DNA from: Bacteroidota bacterium
GTDB lineage: Bacteria > Bacteroidota > Bacteroidia > Cytophagales > Cytophagaceae
DNA length: 64,000 nt
Assembly (NCBI GenBank): GCA_023391415.1
Contig: JAEWAY010000016.1
Coordinates: 1-64,000, forward strand
Direction: 5' to 3'
Part shown: positions 19,342 through 29,182 of the stretch, piece after piece
How the letters are laid out: every line of letters starts with the position of its first letter
Position numbering within the stretch: the stretch's first letter is position 1
Notes under the pieces: generated by a model
The model's input: only the letters and a program-made list of their open reading frames with translations
Databases searched by the model: none
Told to the model about the DNA's origin: nothing
Translations under genes and position numbers: made by a program

Positions 19342-22300
19342 ATTCCAACATGGTACGATTAAAAGAATTGAGGCCATGCTCGAGGAGCAATTTCAATTCC
19401 AACATGGTACGATTAAAAGCCGGCAGAAAAGCAAACTAGGGCGTGGAATGAAAATTTCAATTCCAACATGGTACGATTAAAAGAGCGCCTTGCTTCTTAC
19501 GTCCCCCAATGATTGTATCATTTCAATTCCAACATGGTACGATTAAAAGCCGAAACGGACGGAATAAGACGTACCACCTTTTTCAATTTCAATTCCAACA
19601 TGGTGCGATTAAAGCTGACAGTTTTGTCGATAAAAATAAAATGAAAGACGTTATTTCAATTCCAACATGGTGCGATTAAAAGCCTTTAAAGGCTAAGAAA
19701 AACGAGTATAATGAAGAAATTTCAATTCCAACATGGTACGATTAAAAGTCTATTTGATGGAGATTTTAATACATCTAAACAAATTTCAATTCCAACATGG
19801 TACGATTAAAAGAATTCAGTCAAGTTTAAATATAAATTGCATAAATCTTATTTCAATTCCAACATGGTACGATTAAAAGTACTAAAGGATGAGGATGCAG
19901 ATATAACAGTTTAATTTCAATTCCAACATGGTACGATTAAAAGTGATAGATGTTATGATTAATAATAATATCTATGCCGATTTCAATTCCAACATGGTAC
20001 GATTAAAAGAAGAGATCCGACCACCTCGTCGACAACGGAAATTCATTTCAATTCCAACATGGTACGATTAAAAGCAATTTTTCCCAGATTTCAGGCAATT
20101 TTGAAAGTAAAATTTCAATTCCAACATGGTACGATTAAAAGTTCATAATCAATACTGTATAGCGTAGCTACATATTTATTTCAATTCCAACATGGTACGA
20201 TTAAAAGCTCACGGAGCATACCGGAACCCAGGTCTTGGCCTGAATTTCAATTCCAACATGGTACGATTAAAAGACGCAAAAGAGGCGTTTGATAAGCTTA
20301 AAGAGGAATTTCAATTCCAACATGGTACGATTAAAAGTATCAAAGTATGTATCAACACTATACCCTGAATCCCTAATTTCAATTCCAACATGGTACGATT
20401 AAAAGAAAAAGTTCTATGAAGCAGATTCTTACGAATATGCCGATTTCAATTCCAACATGGTACGATTAAAAGTTAATGTTGACCAAATACCAACTGCTTT
20501 ATCTGTATTTCAATTCCAACATGGTACGATTAAAAGTAGTGTGTTTCTTTTGTGAAGTAGTTAATTGCTTGATTTCAATTCCAACATGGTACGATTAAAA
20601 GGAACCGATTTCAATCTTGCGTAAATACACAAGCGTATTTCAATTCCAACATGGTACGATTAAAAGATCTGGAGGATGTAACCAGACGATTGGGTATGAC
20701 AAATTTCAATTCCAACATGGTACGATTAAAAGTTATTAATGTAGTAACGTTAACAAGTGCAATTACATTTCAATTCCAACATGGTACGATTAAAAGTCTA
20801 AAGAAAGAGGAATTGATTGAGGCAGTAAGTGAAATTTCAATTCCAACATGGTACGATTAAAAGAATAAGATAAGCAATAATTATAATGGTGATTCTGGAT
20901 TTCAATTCCAACATGGTACGATTAAAAGTTTCCTTTTTCTGGTAAGTTTATATATAGATTAAAATTTCAATTCCAACATGGTACGATTAAAAGAAAAGTA
21001 AATCCTTATCAGGAAAATGATTTCATGATTTCAATTCCAACATGGTACGATTAAAAGAGCCGTATCAGGACCGGAAGTGCGGACAATACTATATTTCAAT
21101 TCCAACATGGTACGATTAAAAGCGCCGCTTGCGATTTTGGCAAGCCCGGAGCTAGCTATTTCAATTCCAACATGGTACGATTAAAAGAGCGAAGCCCCAG
21201 TCGTGGCGTCGCTTACATTCCACATTTCAATTCCAACATGGTACGATTAAAAGTGTAAAAACTACAGGAAAGAACACATATACCGCATTTCAATTCCAAC
21301 ATGGTACGATTAAAAGTACGCTGTTTATGTCCTTTTCTTCCATGCAAGCTGGTTGATTTCAATTCCAACATGGTACGATTAAAAGCCTGACGATTTGTAA
21401 TAAGTTTCCTTCATGATGTTAATTTCAATTCCAACATGGTACGATTAAAAGTCCGGGGTGGGGTTAAATAATATCAAGACTCTTTCCGATTTCAATTCCA
21501 ACATGGTACGATTAAAAGATCCAAAATACAGACGATTAGCCCGATGGTTTCATCATTTCAATTCCAACATGGTACGATTAAAAGACAGCCGCTCTTTCCT
21601 CGTCGAATACGAGATAGAGTAATTTCAATTCCAACATGGTACGATTAAAAGTGTTTGTTGTGTGCTGTACGTTCAGATTTGGTTGATTGATTTCAATTCC
21701 AACATGGTACGATTAAAAGGGTAAAGGATGTATCTGATATGAAGTATTACTTCATTTCAATTCCAACATGGTACGATTAAAAGTTCGGATTTAAGCCCTT
21801 GATTTTCAGCCGTATCTTTATTTCAATTCCAACATGGTACGATTAAAAGTTTTCTACCGTAGAATACAGTTCTGATACTTACGATAATTTCAATTCCAAC
21901 ATGGTACGATTAAAAGAACACAAAAAAACGGGGGTTTTTTAACTTTCGCTAATTTCAATTCCAACATGGTACGATTAAAAGAGCAAGATTGAACTATGTG
22001 TCTGGAGTGGTGAAGTAATTTCAATTCCAACATGGTACGATTAAAAGGCGCAATATGTATCTTAAACGAGGCGGTCAGGTTGATTTCAATTCCAACATGG
22101 TACGATTAAAAGATCGGCAGAGCACAGACAGTACACGATTGTATCATCATTTCAATTCCAACATGGTACGATTAAAAGCGGAGTAATGTTAACATCGCCC
22201 TGCCCGGCGTCTTATTTCAATTCCAACATGGTACGATTAAAAGGCGGCTATCCTATGAACCTCCCTTCCATTGTCAGCCTATTTCAATTCCAACATGGTA

Positions 22301-25285
22301 CGATTAAAAGCAATCCAGTTTTTAAGGGCGATAAGAAACTCTCCCTATTTCAATTCCAACATGGTACGATTAAAAGTTATGTAAAGTTCGATCCGCAGGA
22401 CTTTGTAAGGATGCTATTTCAATTCCAACATGGTACGATTAAAAGGAGCGATACGCTTGTCGCTACTAATCCATACTGGATTTCAATTCCAACATGGTAC
22501 GATTAAAAGCATTATCAGGTAATCCATTGTGTTCAATTCCTGATTGATTTCAATTCCAACATGGTACGATTAAAAGCTTGGCGTTGACCTTAATACTTTA
22601 GCAGGCGATACGTATTTCAATTCCAACATGGTACGATTAAAGCAACTAGGCTATACGCTTTCAACTCTAATAATGCCTGATTTCAATTCCAACATGGTAC
22701 GATTAAAGCGCTGGTGCGATTAGTAATATATTGGATTCCCAGTTATATTTCAATTCCAACATGGTACGATTAAAGCTAATAATATGAACTTAAATGTAAA
22801 CACATACTCTGATTTCAATTCCAACATGGTACGATTAAAGCAATCTCGTATTCGACAAGAAAAGAGCGGCTGTTTTATTTCAATTCCAACATGGTACGAT
22901 TAAAGCCCTTTTCCCCGAGTGTGAGGAAATAGCGTAAATCTTTATTTCAATTCCAACATGGTACGATTAAAGCTCCTTTTTTAAGGAAACCCGATTTCCA
23001 ATCGGAATATTTCAATTCCAACATGGTACGATTAAAGCACATTCAGCGCAGACAAGAGTTAAGCGAAAGTTTGCAATTTCAATTCCAACATGGTACGATT
23101 AAAGCTGCTGCCCCTTGAACAATCCAGTACGATCTTTTGAATTTCAATTCCAACATGGTACGATTAAAGCGCTAGCAACGAAGAAGAAAACAATTTACCA
23201 TTTTAAATTTCAATTCCAACATGGTACGATTAAAGCGAAAACTCCTCCTCCGCCCTCTCTCCGACTTAACCAATTTCAATTCCAACATGGTACGATTAAA
23301 GCAGTTTGCATGGCTCCCGGTTAGGGTAGGTGAATTTAATTTCAATTCCAACATGGTACGATTAAAGCCCCGAAGCCATCTTTTTTTGACTGGTTATTCA
23401 GAATTTCAATTCCAACATGGTACGATTAAAGCTGTATTACTACACCAGTAGAGTCTCGTCAAGATACATTTCAATTCCAACATGGTACGATTAAAGCAAA
23501 CTATAGCATACAACCCTTCCGGAGGGGAAATTTATTTCAATTCCAACATGGTACGATTAAAGCGAATTAAAAAGTAATCAAAAGCAAAAAGCTTTTGCTA
23601 ATTTCAATTCCAACATGGTACGATTAAAGCTAATGGCGGAAAAAATATCATTTGACAATATCCCATATTTCAATTCCAACATGGTACGATTAAAGCTAAA
23701 GAAAAAGTGAAAAATAATTCACTTTAAATTATTTCAATTCCAACATGGTACGATTAAAGCCAAATCTCCATTATTCAACGATTTCGCGTGAACAATATTT
23801 CAATTCCAACATGGTACGATTAAAGCCACTTCCACGCCGCTTCCTCGTCGTACCGGAAAGTATTTCAATTCCAACATGGTACGATTAAAGCCGCAAAATT
23901 CATCCACGTCAGCTACTCCGATAGTTATTTCAATTCCAACATGGTACGATTAAAGCTAAAATAAACTTTCTCATAAAAACTGGTGCTAACATATTTCAAT
24001 TCCAACATGGTACGATTAAAGCGGAGCTTCCCGGTAGTTTATCGGCCTCCGTACCGCATTTCAATTCCAACATGGTACGATTAAAGCATAATAACACACT
24101 GATAATTTGATTGTTGGGTCTTATTTCAATTCCAACATGGTACGATTAAAGCAATCCGGCCAGGGTTGGAGGTGATCCGGATGAAGGTATTTCAATTCCA
24201 ACATGGTACGATTAAAGCTTGTCTTCTTCAGAATCCTCTTTGACGTCTGAAGTATTTCAATTCCAACATGGTACGATTAAAGCAACAATAGTTTTGGGCC
24301 GGAAAACGTAAGGAACGAAATTTCAATTCCAACATGGTACGATTAAAGCTAAAACACCTGATCTTGAACCGTTGTTTCATCACCATTTCAATTCCAACAT
24401 GGTACGATTAAAGCATTCATCGCCTAACTCCTCAACATCCTCAATCGTTAATTTCAATTCCAACATGGTACGATTAAAGCAATTCTTTCTTTTTCATTTT
24501 CTTCCCCAGTAACCGATTTCAATTCCAACATGGTACGATTAAAGCAGTCTTCACGAGTAATTTTGAGGCGTTCTTCCAGTTCATTTCAATTCCAACATGG
24601 TACGATTAAAGCAAGCGCGGGAATAGAGGCCCGCTGACAGCCCGGAAAGAATTTCAATTCCAACATGGTACGATTAAAGCCATCTGGGCAAGGATCCGGA
24701 GTGTCGAGTTCTTGAAAAATTTCAATTCCAACATGGTACGATTAAAGCAAATAATGCTTACCCTCAACAAGCTCCCCATTAGACCATTTCAATTCCAACA
24801 TGGTACGATTAAAGCTCACCATACGCCAAACGAACTTTTTAAAGCTCATCAAATTTCAATTCCAACATGGTACGATTAAAGCAAATCATTCTCAGCCCCT
24901 GATAGCTGGGAGGAAATTAATTTCAATTCCAACATGGTACGATTAAAGCTTCTCCACCCTTTCAATTAATTGTTTGATTTCATTGATTTCAATTCCAACA
25001 TGGTACGATTAAAGCGGTTCAAACCCTTCTCTTTCATGAAAACTTTGAATTTTATTTCAATTCCAACATGGTACGATTAAAGCAGCGTGCCGGGACGGTT
25101 AAACTCCTTTCACCGAGTCACATTTCAATTCCAACATGGTACGATTAAAGCAATTTTATCCGGCCAAACCGTTCCAGTGTTCCACCCAATTTCAATTCCA
25201 ACATGGTACGATTAAAGCTGACATACCCGGATATATATTGCCAAGGAACTTCCGCATTTCAATTCCAACATGGTACGATTAAAGC
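19342..25285 (-). CRISPR. CRISPR array 2: 91 repeats (one truncated), 90 spacers, transcribed leftwards
   Basis: By count there are 91 repeats of the same 30-nt family as array 1, with spacers of about 34-38 nt. The leftmost (19342-19365) lacks its first six bases, which is typical of a leader-distal end. Repeats 2-50 end GATTAAAAG, except repeat 5. Repeats 51-91 (from 22614 to the leader) end GATTAAAGC, keeping 30 nt. Repeats 5 and 6 (19586, 19653) share a GGTGCG variant. Orientation follows from the leader at the right end and the ATTGAAAT tag on the - strand. Array 2 lies between the cas operon and fic, and its newest spacers are next to 25285. Open frames across the array are only repeat read-through. 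Confidence 0.97.
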
Positions 25286-25496
25286 CCGTTGGGCTACGAA
25301 TACAAATATGCCCAAAATCAACATGATAGCAAAAGGAGGGGAACGTTTTTTTTACTAAAAAGTCGTCGATCGGCAATGATATGATTTTGCCCGGGGATCG
25401 ACGACTTCTGAAAATCAAAAACTTATCTGGTTTTTCATGTATTCAAGGCTATTTTCAGGGTAGTTTTGCATCTGTACAAAGACGATCGACGACTTT
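25286..25496 (-). promoter_or_regulatory. CRISPR leader 2
   Basis: The segment to the right of array 2 matches leader 1 over 211 bp with about 20 mismatches and no gaps. It carries 13-bp inverted arms, AAAGTCGTCGATC at 25359-25371 and GATCGACGACTTT at 25484-25496. A further copy GATCGACGACT lies at 25396-25406. The arms could form a cruciform or bind a protein that directs spacer integration or array transcription. That role is inference. The stretch from here to 25604 contains nothing else that I recognise. Confidence 0.85.
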
Positions 25497-25604
25497 GGGA
25501 CTTTTTGAGTCTATACTTCTATTCTGTTTTTGGATGATACACTATGCTGCATCTTGTTTACAAAATGGACTTGTGCGAAGCCAAAAGAAATCCTATTTTG
25601 CGGT

Positions 25605-25943
25605 ATGAATCAGCTACAAACGCTTCTGTCTCACCTGCCGGATGACAAAATCCAGGAACTGTCCATTGTTACCAATCGCATACAAAAGACTGCCAAAGCG
25701 CATGTAGTGATTCTTTTTGGTTCGTATGCCCGTGGCAACTATAAGCTTGAAAGAGGGCAGGAGCGGGTAAGAAAAGCGACTATGATCTCTTAGTTATTAC
25801 CACGGACAGCGACAGCCGCCGGGCGATCAGTCTGGAGCTGACCAGAGCTTTTGACGACATTGCCACACCGGTGCAGCCAGCCAATTCTTAAACTACTGGA
25901 AGTGACCGAAAGGATTTGCAGGGAAAAGATTGAGAGGTTGTGA
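25605..25943 (+). pseudogene. Frameshifted and internally deleted MNT-HEPN nucleotidyltransferase gene
   Basis: The first frame begins MNQLQTLLSHLPDDKIQ and reaches VVILFGSYARGNYK, the GSxxRG motif of MNT nucleotidyltransferases, then runs into a foreign-looking tail and a stop. A second frame picks up KSDYDLLVITTDSDSRRAIS, which supplies the second half of the active site (the DxD-like SDYDL), before a stop at PANS. A third short frame ends LLEVTERICREKIERL, like the C-terminus of MNT-HEPN fusion proteins. The parts are thus the two ends of a roughly 300-residue gene with its middle lost. It sits between leader 2 and the cas operon on the opposite strand and is very likely non-functional. 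Confidence 0.7.
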
Positions 25944-25964
25944 GGAGTGAGGGGTTAATGCTAG

Positions 25965-26777
25965 CTACTTAACTGCTTCCCTGTATTCCAATAGATTCAT
26001 TAAATTACCATAAAGCTGACTAGGCATAGCGACAGCACTTACATTGATTTTCTTATTTTTATCATACACCGTTCCGCATTGATAAAATAATATTGCTTTA
26101 TCCTTTAACGAATCTACAATGCGACTTTGAATTGTATCATTGTCCCATTCATTAGTTAGTTCATTTAAAATAACTACATCCCAATCGCTTACTGTATTTC
26201 TAACACTTCCTTCATAATAAAAAAAACTAGCTATTTCATCCTCAGTAACAGCAAATCCGACATCCGTTAAGTATTTACTAATTTTATTTCCTCCATCGGG
26301 GAGCATTGACAATATAATTATCCTATTTTTCCGTCTTATTTTTGCCTGCAAATTGTATTTTTTCAATTGATTTTCAATAATGTTCCTCTCTCCACTAACT
26401 ACATCATCAATTAACTTAGCACATTCTTTATTTACCAAATTATCTATATCGGCCTTAATCTGTTTATACCTATTCCACCCAAAGAAAGCAAGCATACTTC
26501 CGAATATTCCGATAATTACAACTACAGCAATACTAATCCATGTATAAATTCTCTGTACAAAATCCTGATGCTCTTTTCGTTCTTCCCTTAGTGTCTCAAT
26601 TATTTTTCCATACTCTGATACCAGTTTCTCTTCCTTTTCCTGGAGCAGCTGATACTGTTCCTTTAGAAGCCTAAACTCTGCTTCAGTTTGCGCTACAGGA
26701 GCTTGTGTTTGAGCATATGCCCATGGCCCAATAATTAAAAAAGACATTAAGACAAATAGAGATAGTATTTTTCTCAT
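25965..26777 (-). CDS. Unrecognised CRISPR-linked single-pass membrane protein with cytoplasmic alpha/beta domain (candidate type III effector)
   Basis: A 270-residue protein, last gene of the cas10-csm operon, starting 6 nt after csm5. Visible parts are: signal peptide (residues 1-22, cleavage after AYA); charged coiled-coil-like helix (30-78, periplasmic by topology); one membrane span (about 80-101, ending AFFGWNRYK); a cytoplasmic helical linker (102-149); and an alpha/beta domain (150-265). In that domain, strands NRIIILSML, WDVVILNEL and AILFYQCG alternate with helices, like a receiver-, TIR- or CARF-type Rossmannoid fold. No HEPN RxxxxH, TIR catalytic Glu motif or GxGxxG is evident. 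Operon position and the lack of another effector suggest that it responds to the Cas10 signal at the membrane, by analogy with Cam1-type CARF membrane effectors. That is inference. I cannot assign a family. Confidence 0.7.
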   Translation of the reverse strand: MRKILSLFVLMSFLIIGPWAYAQTQAPVAQTEAEFRLLKEQYQLLQEKEEKLVSEYGKIIETLREERKEHQDFVQRIYTWISIAVVVIIGIFGSMLAFFGWNRYKQIKADIDNLVNKECAKLIDDVVSGERNIIENQLKKYNLQAKIRRKNRIIILSMLPDGGNKISKYLTDVGFAVTEDEIASFFYYEGSVRNTVSDWDVVILNELTNEWDNDTIQSRIVDSLKDKAILFYQCGTVYDKNKKINVSAVAMPSQLYGNLMNLLEYREAVK

Positions 26778-26783
26778 TCGAAT

Positions 26784-28088
26784 TTACTTGTTATTTAAAG
26801 TAAGTTTTACCCAACCCAAAGGTTGTTGTTTAATATGGGAAACAGAGTTTGGAAAATCCTCATAATCTGATTTGACTTTAGCAAATAATGGAACAAAATC
26901 ATTCATAAAGTCATAGCCTTTAGAATCATAATATTTTCGGATAGCCAAAAGGGCAGTATTTCTATATATACCTTTTCCACTTCCCAGATAGATTATTGCC
27001 TCTCCGGAACTAAGCTGATCCTTTGAAGGTATTTTTATATCAAAGCTCTTTTGACAATCTTTTACTTCCTTATAAAAATAGTTTAAAACATTGAAAAGAG
27101 GCATCAGATCATTTTTACATGACTTGAGTAGTTTGACCAAAAGATATTTTTCGCTAAAAAGCTCCCAGTCGTTTGGTTGACTACTTATTTGTAATTCGGC
27201 GCCAAAGCTGATTCCTGATTTCACATATTCCTGTGAATGGAGTTCCCAATCTTGTCCTTTTAAGGAAAGTCGGCTGATATTATCAACTTCTATACAATTT
27301 TCAATACAAGGGTCAGAATCAGCAATTTTCAGATTGCTCGCAGGCTGACGAAGTATTGATGAATAATCCTGATTTATTCCGAAAGCTTTTTTCTGGCAAA
27401 AATCGACAAAGTCATTGAGAAGGGTCCGATTGTTTCTATCTATTTTATTTATTCGGTCTTTAAGACGTTCTTTTTCCTTAATTAATTTTGTTTCTATTTC
27501 TGAAAGCTTCTTATTTCCTTTCTTAAGCCTCTTTAATTCGCTGTTAATTCTGGAAATTTCTTTGCGATACTTAATTATCTCCTGAATTGATCTTTTAAAC
27601 TGTTTATTGTTTTCCTCTATAAAATCAGTCACCCACTTTTTTCCTTCATCTTCACTAGTTAACCAATAATACAGTACGGCGTTTTTAATTGCTCCTTTTA
27701 TGGCAGAGCCTGGAATATAAGGAAGCCCACGCGATTTAATAATGGATTTTAGGGGCAAAGTTTTTGCGCCTTTATATACATAGGTTACCGGAGTGGCTAT
27801 ACTTTTTAATTTATCATCATCGAACCCGATAATCCTGTTTAGAAACTGATCAACGCCTTCACCTTTCTTCGCCATTTCTGTCGCGATGATGCCTTTCTCA
27901 TAGTTATCCAAAATATCTTTATTACTTAATAGCAAATTGTTGAACTTCTCGGGATCGACATGATACAATTGTCCCTCTATAATATAATAATCGGACAGAG
28001 GAGAAAGTTCTTCACCATTATTTATCGCTAATGGGCTTAGTGTGGTGAGATGAATGTTAAATAAATGATTAGTTGTATTGGCTCCCAT
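26784..28088 (-). CDS. csm5: Type III-A CRISPR RAMP protein Csm5
   Basis: A 434-residue RAMP protein that caps the 3' end of the crRNA in the Csm complex and helps its maturation. The N-terminus HLTTLSPLAINNGEELSPLS is typical of Csm5. The glycine-rich RAMP motif GLPYIPGSAIKGAIKNAV lies near residues 120-140. An unusual, strongly charged helical stretch follows (about 160-230; KEISRINSELKRLKKG, ETKLIKEKERLKDRI), predicted to form a coiled coil that most Csm5 proteins lack. The C-terminus again looks RAMP-like (YLGSGKGIYRNT). I chose the ATG at 28088. A TTG two codons upstream would overlap csm4 by 4 nt. Confidence 0.9.
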   Translation of the reverse strand: MGANTTNHLFNIHLTTLSPLAINNGEELSPLSDYYIIEGQLYHVDPEKFNNLLLSNKDILDNYEKGIIATEMAKKGEGVDQFLNRIIGFDDDKLKSIATPVTYVYKGAKTLPLKSIIKSRGLPYIPGSAIKGAIKNAVLYYWLTSEDEGKKWVTDFIEENNKQFKRSIQEIIKYRKEISRINSELKRLKKGNKKLSEIETKLIKEKERLKDRINKIDRNNRTLLNDFVDFCQKKAFGINQDYSSILRQPASNLKIADSDPCIENCIEVDNISRLSLKGQDWELHSQEYVKSGISFGAELQISSQPNDWELFSEKYLLVKLLKSCKNDLMPLFNVLNYFYKEVKDCQKSFDIKIPSKDQLSSGEAIIYLGSGKGIYRNTALLAIRKYYDSKGYDFMNDFVPLFAKVKSDYEDFPNSVSHIKQQPLGWVKLTLNNK

Positions 28089-28090
28089 GC

Positions 28091-29182
28091 TCAATCAATT
28101 TTAAAAGTATCTGGTAATGGAAGTAAAAAAGCCTTTCCGTATCGCAAATAAAATCTATTGTTGTCTGATGAAATATCTTCAATATGTCCTTTTATTTCAG
28201 AGGTTAGAAGAGCTCCTTCGTTTATCATTCTTACACATTTCAATTTCTGATTTCCGGTATGTCTTCCTCCTCTCAGTGTATGGGTGTATGCTTCTATTTT
28301 TTCCAATTCTTCCGTATCTGCCGGGATTATTTTGCTTAAACTTAGAAACATCTTTGCAGAATTATTTCTCTTAGAAAGCTCTTCATCATCTGCATTGATG
28401 ACCGCGTCAATCTGGCCATAACCACTACTTCTTTCACCACCGATACCATTGTATTTCAACAAATCAACCGCCAGATCAAAATCTGTAACATACTTTTCTT
28501 CTTCAATGGTATACATAAAATAAAAATGAATACTCAGTTCATCTAATTCACTCAAATCGGCTATTTGTATATAGCTTATATTATAGGGACCTTTAGGCAT
28601 TATATATGATAATTCCTCACCGTTTTCTTTTATTTTTTCTTCTTTCATACTTCTCAGGCCAACCTGAGTGTTCAGTTTCTTTTGGAAGAGAGAAAAGCGT
28701 AGTTCCTGAGTATCTTCAACAATTTTAAGCAAAGTATTCTTTTTCTGTATTAGGCCCAATCTCTCCACAGTAGCTTTACTTAGAGCCAAATTGCCACCAC
28801 AAAACCACTCATCGAGTGGTTTTCCCAATAGATCAACTTCCACAAACTGTATTTTCTTTATTATTTTGATCTGGTCGTACTTATTCAGATCAACCTGGTT
28901 GACGACATTTACTGGCCTCGGCACCAAATAGATGAAGTCATTATTATGCTTTATACAATAAAACGCAGAGGATATTTTAATTTTCCCTGATTCAAAAGCA
29001 TTTATAAATTCGTCTACACCTTCCTTGCTCCTAACTGAAGCCAGATTGTTGACCAATGCTGAAAACAAAACGTCCGAATGCAAATATGTATCTGTATCCG
29101 TCAACGAGGTATCGCTATCGACCAAAGGCTTTCCGAAATGGAATCTGCTATTGGGTTTTAGCTGTAGTATTTTCTTCTTCAT
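28091..29182 (-). CDS. csm4: Type III-A CRISPR RAMP protein Csm4
   Basis: A 363-residue RAMP that binds the crRNA 5' tag and links Cas10 to the Csm3 backbone. The start ILQLKPNSRFHFGKP and the following HSDVLFSALVNNLA are typical of Csm4/Cmr3-like proteins. The C-terminal glycine-rich segment YNGIGGERSSGYGQID is the RAMP G-loop, and the TLRGGRHTG segment is also family-like. Its start overlaps the end of csm3 by 35 nt, so translation is probably coupled. Confidence 0.92.
   Translation of the reverse strand: MKKKILQLKPNSRFHFGKPLVDSDTSLTDTDTYLHSDVLFSALVNNLASVRSKEGVDEFINAFESGKIKISSAFYCIKHNNDFIYLVPRPVNVVNQVDLNKYDQIKIIKKIQFVEVDLLGKPLDEWFCGGNLALSKATVERLGLIQKKNTLLKIVEDTQELRFSLFQKKLNTQVGLRSMKEEKIKENGEELSYIMPKGPYNISYIQIADLSELDELSIHFYFMYTIEEEKYVTDFDLAVDLLKYNGIGGERSSGYGQIDAVINADDEELSKRNNSAKMFLSLSKIIPADTEELEKIEAYTHTLRGGRHTGNQKLKCVRMINEGALLTSEIKGHIEDISSDNNRFYLRYGKAFLLPLPDTFKID

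Noticed and set aside
22186..22506. Open frames with repeated FQFQHGTIK peptides (several places in 17.5-23.5 kb)
   Set aside because: They are translations of CRISPR repeats and spacers, not genes.
25965..26777. Calling the membrane protein Csm6 or another CARF-HEPN nuclease
   Set aside because: No RxxxxH HEPN motif is present, and it is too short and carries a signal peptide and a membrane span.
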